Assembly (NCBI GenBank): GCA_016875665.1
Contig: VGPA01000003.1
Coordinates: 1 to 18,959, forward strand
Reading direction: 5' to 3'
From: Chloroflexota bacterium
GTDB lineage: Bacteria > Chloroflexota > Limnocylindria > P2-11E
DNA: 18,959 bases
Below, in pieces: positions 14,113-18,959 of the stretch; the first letter of the stretch is position 1; every line of letters begins with the position of its first letter. The position numbers and the translations under genes are program-made. A model generated the notes under the pieces. That model saw only the letters and a program-made list of their open reading frames with translations, searched no databases and was not told where the DNA came from.

Positions 14113-14185
14113 TCGGGGTGGCCGGTCCCGCCCCGGCGGCCTTCGACTCCCAAAGCCGACGCTCTACTAACTGAGCTACACCCCG
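14113..14185 (-). tRNA. tRNA-Pro (anticodon TGG) with non-canonical T-loop and D-loop
   Basis: The minus strand folds into a full cloverleaf: acceptor stem CGGGGTG/CACCCCG (7 bp), U8-A9, D-stem GCTC/GAGC, and anticodon stem TCGGC/GTCGA. The loop TTTGGGA gives anticodon TGG (Pro) with G37, the variable loop is AGGCC, and the T-stem is GCCGG/CCGGC. The discriminator is A73 and CCA is not encoded. The C1-G72 pair matches bacterial tRNA-Pro. The T-loop reads GGCGGGA instead of the near-universal TTCGANN form, losing T54, T55 and A58 but keeping C56 and G57. The D-loop AGTTAGTA has A at position 18 instead of G. It could be a decayed copy, a functional oddity or a local sequence error. Minus-strand TAGACT (14202-14197) lies 11 bases upstream as a possible -10. 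Confidence 0.85.
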
Positions 14186-14196
14186 ATTCAGGAGCG

Positions 14197-14220
14197 AGTC
14201 TAGGCGTGACCACGTAACGT
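14197..14220. promoter_or_regulatory. Divergent -10 boxes for tRNA-Pro (minus) and MMPL gene (plus)
   Basis: The minus strand carries TAGACT (14202-14197), 11 bases before the tRNA 5' end. The plus strand carries TAACGT (14215-14220), 7 bases before ATG 14228, which has no ribosome-binding site. Both fit TANNNT. No clear -35 hexamers accompany them. Confidence 0.45.
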
Positions 14221-14227
14221 ACAGACG

Positions 14228-16480
14228 ATGTTGGCCGCCTGGGGTCGCTTCGTGTTCCGCCGCCGTTGGCCGGTGCTGCTGGTCTCCACCGCGTTCCTCA
14301 TCGCTTCGCTCGCGGTGCTCGCGCAGGGCGCCGCGCTCACCCCCGGCGGCCCGGTGAAGGCGTCGGAGTCGGGCCGCGCGTTCACGCTGCTCCAGGAGGA
14401 GCTGCCGCGCTCGGGCGGCTCGTCGATGTCGGTGATCTTCTCGCACGCGACGCTCAAGCCGAGCGACGCGCAGTTCCGCGACGCGCTCCTCGCGGCGGTC
14501 GCCGAGTACCGCAACGACCCGCGCATCGACAGCGTGCGTACCCCGTACGACACGACGCCGCCGGTCGCCGCGCTGCTCTCGCGCGACCAGAGCAAGGCGC
14601 TCGCCGTGATCGCCACCAAGGACACCCTCGCGAATGCGATCAAGTACTACCCCGAGCTGCGGCGCCTCCTCAAGCCGGGTCCGCTCACAGTCGAGGTGAC
14701 CGGCTTCCTCCCGATCAACGAGGACTTCAACGAGTACCTGGAGCAGGACCTCCGGCGCGCGGAGGCGGTCTCGTTGCCGCTGGCCCTGGTCCTGCTCCTC
14801 GCCGTCTTCGGCACGATCGTCGCCGCAGCGATCCCGCTCGGCGTCGGCGCCCTGGCCGTGCTCTCGGGCCTCGCGGGCATGTTCTTGCTCACGCGCGTGA
14901 CCGAGGTCTCCGTGTACGCGCAGAACATCGTCACGCTGATCGGCCTCGGGGTGGCCATCGACTACTCGCTCTTCGTCGTGAACCGCTACCGCGAGGAGAT
15001 CGAACGCTTCAAAGGCCGGGTGCCGGCGAGCGGCGCGCCCGTGACGCAGATCGCGCTCGCCCGCACCATGTCGACCGCCGGCCGCGCCGTCACCTTCTCG
15101 GGACTGACCGTGGTGATCGGCCTCTCCGGGATGCTGTTCTTCGAGGGCACCTACCTGGCGTCCATGGGCATCGCGGGCGCGATCGTCGTGGCCTGCGCGG
15201 TGGTGTACGGCCTGACGTTCCTGCCCGCGCTGCTGGCGATCCTCGGCACGCGCGTGAACCGCTGGCGCGTGCCGATGCCGCGCGGCGGCGGGGGCCCGGG
15301 ATTCTGGCGGAGGCTCGCCTCCTGGGTGATGCGCCGCCCCTTGCTCGTGCTCGTGCCGGTGATGGCCTTCATCCTCGCGACGGCGTCGCCGTTCCTCCAG
15401 CTGCACATGGCGACCACCGACGTGACCGCGCTGCCCAAGGAGGCGCCGTCCCGCGCGGGGTATGACCGCCTGATCGCGGAGTTCCCCGGCGCCGACACGA
15501 CCAACATCAGCGTCCTCGCCCGCTACGCCGACGGGAGCCCCCTCCAGCCGGACCGCCTCACCGCCCTGCGCGCGTTGCAGACGCAGCTCGAGCGGCTCCC
15601 GAACGTGACGCGCGTGGAGAGCGTGCTCTCGTTCCCGCCCGAGGTGCTCGCGGCGCCGCCCGAGTCGCTCCCCCCGGCGGTGCGCGCGCCGCTCGCCGCC
15701 GCGCGCGCGCAGTCGGTCGGACCGCACGTGGTGCTCTTCGGCGTGCACACCCAGCGGGCCGCGTCGAGCGACGAGGCGCAGCGCCTGGTGCGCGACATCC
15801 GCGCCCTCGCCGATCCGCCGGGCGCGGAGATCATGGTCACCGGGACGACCGCGTTCGACATCGACGTCGTCGCGTTCATCCTCGAGCGCTCGGTCGCGGC
15901 GGTCGCGTGGATCGTCGCGGCGACCTACGTGGTGCTGTTCCTGCTGCTCGGCTCGGTGCTGCTGCCGCTGAAGGCGGTGCTGATGAACCTGCTCTCGATC
16001 TCGACCTCGTTCGGGGCGATGGTGTTCATCTTCCAGCAGGGGCACTTCGCGGACATCCTGCGCTTCAGTCCGGCGCCGATCGATCCGACGCTGCCCGTGA
16101 TCATGTTCTGCACGGTGTTCGGCCTGTCGATGGACTACGAGGTGATCATGCTGTCCCGCATGCAGGAGGAGTACGTGCGCAGCGGCGACAACCGGCAGGC
16201 GGTCGCGGAGGGGCTCGAGCGCAGCGGGCGCCTCATCACCGGGGCGGCCGCGATCATGTGCGGCGTCTTCGGGGCGTTCGCGCTCGCCGACGTCGTGATC
16301 ATCAAGGCCATCGGCCTGGGCATGGCGCTCGCGGTCGCCATCGACGCGACGCTCGTCCGCGCACTGGTCGTGCCCGCGACGATGCGCCTGCTCGGCGACT
16401 TCAACTGGTGGGCCCCCGGCCCGCTGGCAAGCCTGTACCGGAGGCTCGGTCTGGGCGAGGCGCACGCGGCCACCCGGTGA
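14228..16480 (+). CDS. MMPL/RND-family membrane transporter
   Basis: This 750-residue protein has the duplicated RND layout, each half being one membrane helix, a ~130-170-residue extracytoplasmic loop and five more helices. The first half starts with RRRWPVLLVSTAFLIASLAVL and carries GLGVAIDYSLFVVNRYREE near residue 238. The second half repeats this as GLSMDYEVIMLSRMQEEY near residue 632. The Asp-Tyr pairs of these motifs are the proton-relay residues of mycobacterial MmpL proteins. Such transporters export lipids, glycolipids or hydrophobic compounds to the envelope. The cargo is not evident; the upstream glycan genes are too far away to name it. The protein ends LASLYRRLGLGEAH without the long cytoplasmic tail of MmpL3. 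Its stop overlaps the GTG of a truncated gene as GTGA. Confidence 0.92.
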   Translation: MLAAWGRFVFRRRWPVLLVSTAFLIASLAVLAQGAALTPGGPVKASESGRAFTLLQEELPRSGGSSMSVIFSHATLKPSDAQFRDALLAAVAEYRNDPRIDSVRTPYDTTPPVAALLSRDQSKALAVIATKDTLANAIKYYPELRRLLKPGPLTVEVTGFLPINEDFNEYLEQDLRRAEAVSLPLALVLLLAVFGTIVAAAIPLGVGALAVLSGLAGMFLLTRVTEVSVYAQNIVTLIGLGVAIDYSLFVVNRYREEIERFKGRVPASGAPVTQIALARTMSTAGRAVTFSGLTVVIGLSGMLFFEGTYLASMGIAGAIVVACAVVYGLTFLPALLAILGTRVNRWRVPMPRGGGGPGFWRRLASWVMRRPLLVLVPVMAFILATASPFLQLHMATTDVTALPKEAPSRAGYDRLIAEFPGADTTNISVLARYADGSPLQPDRLTALRALQTQLERLPNVTRVESVLSFPPEVLAAPPESLPPAVRAPLAAARAQSVGPHVVLFGVHTQRAASSDEAQRLVRDIRALADPPGAEIMVTGTTAFDIDVVAFILERSVAAVAWIVAATYVVLFLLLGSVLLPLKAVLMNLLSISTSFGAMVFIFQQGHFADILRFSPAPIDPTLPVIMFCTVFGLSMDYEVIMLSRMQEEYVRSGDNRQAVAEGLERSGRLITGAAAIMCGVFGAFALADVVIIKAIGLGMALAVAIDATLVRALVVPATMRLLGDFNWWAPGPLASLYRRLGLGEAHAATR

Positions 16481-16758
16481 ACGCAGCGGCCCTCCGTCCG
16501 ATGGGGGTGGGGGACATCGTCGACCGCGTCATCGCCACCTACCGTGCGGACCTCCGGCTGTTCCTGACCGTGTCGGCGGTGCCCGCAGGGGGCTCGGCCG
16601 ATGCCCTACGCGGTCTACGTCGACGAGCTCGACTTCGTGTGGGCGACCGAGTGGGGCAGCGGGGCGCTCCTGCGCTTCGATCCGGCCACCGAGACCTTCG
16701 AGTCGTTCCCACTTCCTGCGAACGCCAACGTCCGGCAGCTTCTGGGACGGCCGGGTGA
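16477..16758 (+). pseudogene. Truncated membrane-domain protein: N-terminal ~35 codons, then foreign sequence
   Basis: An open frame starts GTG at 16477, in a GTGA overlap with the MMPL stop. Its first ~36 residues (LRPMGVGDIVDRVIATYRA, then DLRLFLTVSAVP) resemble the N-terminus of multi-span proteins of the glycerophosphodiester-phosphodiesterase membrane-domain type. Those usually start 'LRPMSVGEILDRAFRLYR...F...AAVP'. After about base 16585 the frame turns arginine-rich and meaningless (RGLRRRARLRVGDRVGQRG) because it reads a streptogramin-lyase fragment in the wrong frame, stopping at 16758. The real protein would be several hundred residues with many helices, so this is a 5' remnant. Coupling to the MMPL gene suggests the pair was once an operon. 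Confidence 0.6.
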
Positions 16759-16811
16759 GGTGTGGGGGGGCCGAGAGCGGCCTGGATCGGCTCGTCGTCG
16801 CCCGGTATTAG
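16589..16811 (+). pseudogene. Streptogramin (virginiamycin B) lyase-like C-terminal remnant with frameshift
   Basis: From about 16589 one frame reads RPMPYAVYVDELDFVWATEW, then GALLRFDPATETFESFPLP and ANVRQLLGRPGEVWG. This is the final beta-propeller blade of Vgb-like lyases/SMP-30-type proteins. At a run of seven Gs (16764-16770) the frame breaks. With one G fewer it continues AESGLDRLVVARY and ends at TAG 16809-16811, exactly the family's normal ending. Only ~70 of ~300 residues are present, without the rest of the propeller or a signal peptide, so the gene is dead as written. It is joined directly to the 5' fragment of an unrelated gene. An open frame starting ATG 16601 exists but runs past the G-run into nonsense until 16846. 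Confidence 0.65.
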
Positions 16812-16816
16812 TGCGG

Positions 16817-16830
16817 GGCCGGCTGCGGCC
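16817..16830 (+). terminator. Weak terminator-like hairpin after the lyase remnant
   Basis: GGCCG-GCTG-CGGCC is a 5-bp GC stem with a 4-base loop, 5 bases after the restored lyase stop and followed by ATTT. The T-tract is only three long and runs into the next promoter's TTGACA, so termination would be partial at best. Confidence 0.35.
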
Positions 16831-16832
16831 AT

Positions 16833-16861
16833 TTGACACTGGCTAGGGCCGCCCTTGGAAT
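16833..16861 (+). promoter_or_regulatory. Promoter of the ctaD-ctaA operon: TTGACA-N17-TGGAAT
   Basis: A perfect -35 TTGACA (16833-16838) is followed after 17 bases by TGGAAT (16856-16861), then 9 bases to ATG 16871. This is the only consensus -35 in the window. The -10 lacks the conserved A at position 2, so the 17-base spacing and the -35 carry the call. The GGAA at 16857-16860 could also act as a weak ribosome-binding site. Confidence 0.55.
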
Positions 16862-16870
16862 GGCACCGTC

Positions 16871-18502
16871 ATGGCAGCGATCGACACGCCCTTCCCGATG
16901 GCTCAGCGCCGTTACTCCGGCGTCCTCGAATGGATCGCAACCGCCGACCACAAGAAGATCGGCATCATGTACACCTACGCTGGATTCTTCTTCTTCCTGA
17001 TCGGCGGTCTGCTGGCCCTCGGCATCCGGACGCAGATCATGGGCGCGAACAACTCGTTCCTCACGGCGGACGCCTACGACCAGTTCTTCACCATGCACGG
17101 CACGACGATGATCTTCCTCTTCGTCATGCCGGTGTGGACCGGTCTCGGCAACTACATCGTCCCGCTGATGCTGGGTGCGCGGGACATGGCCTTCCCCAAG
17201 CTCAACGCCCTCTCGCTCTGGCTGTTCATCGCCGGAGCGATCGTCGTCGAGTCCGGCTTCCTGCTGGGCGGCGCGGCGAACGCCGGCTGGTACTCGTACG
17301 TCCCGCTGACGAGCAAGCAGTTCTCCCCAACGCACGGCCAGGACTTCTGGCTCATCGGCCTCACGATCACGGGCTTCGCGTCCATCTTCGGCGCGCTGAA
17401 CTTCATCGTGACGATTTTCGCGCTGCGCGCACCGGGGTTGACGTTCCACCGTCTGCCGCTGTTCGTCTGGGCGAACCTGGTCACGTCGTTCCTGCTGGTC
17501 TTCGCGATGCCGTTCCTGACCGTCGCCGGCGTGCTCCTGCTCTTCGACCGGTTGGGCGGCACCGCCTTTTTCGATGTCGCTCAGGGCGCGGACCCGCTCC
17601 TCTGGCAGTTCATGTTCTGGTTCTTTGGGCACCCGGAGGTCTACATCCTGATCCTCCCCGGCTTCGGGGTGGTGTCGGAGATCCTGCCGGTGTTCTCGCG
17701 GAAGCCGATCTTCGGCTACAAGATGATCGCGTACTCCTCCGTGGCGATCGGCTTCCTGTCGTTCTCGGTCTTCGTGCACCACATGTTCACCGCGGGTCTC
17801 GATCCGGCGCTCCAGTGGTTCTTCATGGCGTCGACGATGCTCATCGCTGTGCCGACGGGCGTGAAGATTTTTTCCTGGCTCGGCACCATTTGGGGCGGCT
17901 CGATCAGGTACACGACGGCGATGCTGTTCTCACTCGGGTTCATCGCGACGTTCACCCTCGGCGGTCTCTCGGGCATGTTCCTCGGGAACGTGCCGACGGA
18001 CATCCAGCTCCAGGACACGTACTACGTGGTCGCGCACATCCACTACGTGCTCTTCGCCGGCGCGGCGATGCTCATCTTCGCGGCGCTCTACTACTGGATG
18101 CCGAAGATGAGCGGACGGCTCCTGGACGAGAAGCTGGGCCAGATCCACTTCTTCCTGACCTTCATCGGCATGAACCTGGCCTTCTACCCGATGCACCAGC
18201 TCGGGCTCGACGGCCAGCCACGCCGCACCTACCACTACCCGCAGTCGCCCGAGTGGGAGCTGCTCAACCTCATCGCCACGATCGGCTCCTACATCCTCGC
18301 GCTCGGTGTGCTCACCTTCATGTGGAACTTCTTCGTGAGCGTCGTCCTGAATCAGGGCAAGCGCGCGGGCGCCGACCCGTGGGAGGGTGACACTCTCGAG
18401 TGGGCGACGGCTTCGCCGCCCCCCGAGCACAACTTCGACGAGATCCCCGTGGTGCACGGCGCGCGCCCACTCAAGGAGGCCGCGCCGCACCAGGCGTCAT
18501 GA
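16871..18502 (+). CDS. ctaD: Cytochrome c oxidase subunit I, A1-type heme-copper oxidase
   Basis: This 543-residue, 12-helix subunit of the aa3-type terminal oxidase reduces O2 to water and pumps protons. Visible ligands are His76 (MHGTTM) and His391 for heme a, His254, His303 and His304 for CuB, and His389 (HIHY) for heme a3. Tyr258 is the residue cross-linked to His254. Glu256 in GHPEVY defines the A1 subfamily and ends the D-channel, whose entrance is Asp105 (ARDMAFP). Lys332 in VPTGVKIFSW marks the K-channel. All are intact. The N-terminus GVLEWIATADHKKIG is canonical. ATG 16871 lies 9 bases after the -10, and its stop overlaps ctaA as ATGA. Subunit II (ctaC) is not directly upstream, where it is often found. 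Confidence 0.98.
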   Translation: MAAIDTPFPMAQRRYSGVLEWIATADHKKIGIMYTYAGFFFFLIGGLLALGIRTQIMGANNSFLTADAYDQFFTMHGTTMIFLFVMPVWTGLGNYIVPLMLGARDMAFPKLNALSLWLFIAGAIVVESGFLLGGAANAGWYSYVPLTSKQFSPTHGQDFWLIGLTITGFASIFGALNFIVTIFALRAPGLTFHRLPLFVWANLVTSFLLVFAMPFLTVAGVLLLFDRLGGTAFFDVAQGADPLLWQFMFWFFGHPEVYILILPGFGVVSEILPVFSRKPIFGYKMIAYSSVAIGFLSFSVFVHHMFTAGLDPALQWFFMASTMLIAVPTGVKIFSWLGTIWGGSIRYTTAMLFSLGFIATFTLGGLSGMFLGNVPTDIQLQDTYYVVAHIHYVLFAGAAMLIFAALYYWMPKMSGRLLDEKLGQIHFFLTFIGMNLAFYPMHQLGLDGQPRRTYHYPQSPEWELLNLIATIGSYILALGVLTFMWNFFVSVVLNQGKRAGADPWEGDTLEWATASPPPEHNFDEIPVVHGARPLKEAAPHQAS

Positions 18503-18959
18503 CGTACGCGCGCCTCGCGTACGGCACCCTCGCGTTCATGTTCCTCGTCGTCGTCTGGGGCGGAGTCGTTCGCGTCACCGGCTCGGGCCTCGGATGCCCC
18601 GACTGGCCGCTGTGCCACGGGCAGTTCCTCCCGTCGCTCGATCTCCAGACGCGGATCGAGTGGCTCCACCGGCTGCTCGCGGTCGGCGCGGGGCTCTCGC
18701 TCGCCGCGCTCGGCGTCTGGACGATCGCCAGGCGACGCGCGGACCGGCGCGCGCTGGTCCTCGTGCTGATCGCGGGCCCCCTCTACCTGCTCCAGGCCGT
18801 GCTCGGCGCGATCACGGTGCTGCTGGAGCTCCCGCACACCTGGGTGACCGCCCATCTCGCCAACGCCGAGCTGCTGCTCGCGACGCTCACGCTGCTTGCC
18901 GTGCACCTGCGCTGGCCCGCCGCGGGGCGCGCGCCGGGCATGCGCGTGGCGGTCGTCGC
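18499..18959 (+). CDS. ctaA: Heme A synthase (COX15/CtaA), truncated by the window end
   Basis: The first 153 codons are present. Heme A synthase oxidises the C8 methyl group of heme O to a formyl group in the membrane, giving the heme A needed by CtaD. Seen here: a first helix (MTYARLAYGTLAFMFLVVVWG), the family signature GGVVRVTGSGLGCPDWPLCHG split by its extracytoplasmic loop with the Cys pair, and EWLHRLLAV with a heme-ligand His. Two further helices and VTAHLANAELLLATL with a second ligand His complete the N-terminal four-helix half. The C-terminal half is beyond the window. ATG overlaps the ctaD stop (ATGA). An AAGGAGG at 18473-18479 is 19 bases away, too far for normal initiation, so coupling is likely. 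Confidence 0.95.
   Translation, partial: MTYARLAYGTLAFMFLVVVWGGVVRVTGSGLGCPDWPLCHGQFLPSLDLQTRIEWLHRLLAVGAGLSLAALGVWTIARRRADRRALVLVLIAGPLYLLQAVLGAITVLLELPHTWVTAHLANAELLLATLTLLAVHLRWPAAGRAPGMRVAVV

Noticed and set aside
14024..16465. 813-codon minus-strand frame across the MMPL gene and the tRNA
   Set aside because: It is a shadow of the MMPL gene; its GVAQLVERRLWESKAAG-like stretch is only the translated tRNA. No independent coding signal.
16601..16846. Stand-alone 81-codon gene starting ATG 16601
   Set aside because: Its first ~55 codons are the end of a lyase propeller and the rest is out-of-frame sequence after the G7 run; better read as a remnant.
1..18959. CRISPR arrays, insertion sequences, phage genes, toxin-antitoxin pairs, riboswitches
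   Set aside because: Looked for direct repeats, transposase motifs, terminal inverted repeats and small paired genes on both strands; none was seen by eye.

Overview
This is one contiguous 18,959-base stretch of a very GC-rich (roughly 70% by eye) bacterial chromosome, densely packed with genes. Several traits suggest an actinobacterial or other Terrabacteria-type lineage, but I cannot place it further from the sequence. These traits are a UPF0182-type protein end, a tRNA without encoded CCA, an Actinobacteria-type MMPL transporter, and several genes that appear to start without a Shine-Dalgarno leader, with a TANNNT -10 box 7-9 nt before the start codon. One interval has the mutational texture of a deletion or a draft-assembly join.

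Layout. 1-154 is the end of a UPF0182 protein, followed by a polytopic glycosyltransferase-like membrane protein (163-1302). 1351-8478 is a surface-polysaccharide and nucleotide-sugar cassette: an FAD-dependent oxidoreductase of the UDP-galactopyranose-mutase/amine-oxidase superfamily, a Gfo/Idh/MocA sugar dehydrogenase, a DegT aminotransferase, a hexapeptide-repeat acyltransferase, and an SDR epimerase/dehydratase. A second acetyltransferase of the WbpD/WlbB type lies on the minus strand, and a second DegT aminotransferase follows on the plus strand. 8475-10415 holds a dolichol-phosphate-mannose-synthase-like GT2 (minus) and a GT4 glycosyltransferase (plus), which start from a shared divergent promoter region.

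10426-14040 is a housekeeping run: a membrane-anchored SurA/PrsA-like foldase with two parvulin domains, MazG with a half methylase-like domain at its N-terminus, RNase PH and RdgB/HAM1. The last three are joined by 4-bp start/stop overlaps. 14113-14185 (minus) is a tRNA-Pro(UGG) whose stems are all intact but whose T-loop and D-loop lack the usual invariant bases. 14228-16480 is an MMPL-family exporter. 16477-16811 carries the first ~35 codons of one gene joined to the last ~70 codons of an unrelated streptogramin-lyase-like gene. 16871-18959 begins an aerobic respiration operon: cytochrome c oxidase subunit I (ctaD) and heme A synthase (ctaA, cut by the window end).

How they work together. 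The sugar enzymes could make an acetamido- or diacetamido-sugar nucleotide, with Gfo/Idh oxidation at C3, transamination and N-acetylation as in the WbpB/E/D (WlbA/C/B) scheme. The GT2 and GT4 enzymes would supply and transfer sugars for a cell-envelope glycan. MazG and RdgB both clean non-canonical nucleoside triphosphates. CtaA makes the heme A that CtaD needs. The most notable points are the aberrant tRNA-Pro, the broken chimera at 16.5-16.8 kb, two probable CTG start codons in CTGA overlaps, a recurring leaderless-promoter layout with symmetric divergent -10 boxes, and short leader ORFs coupled to downstream starts.
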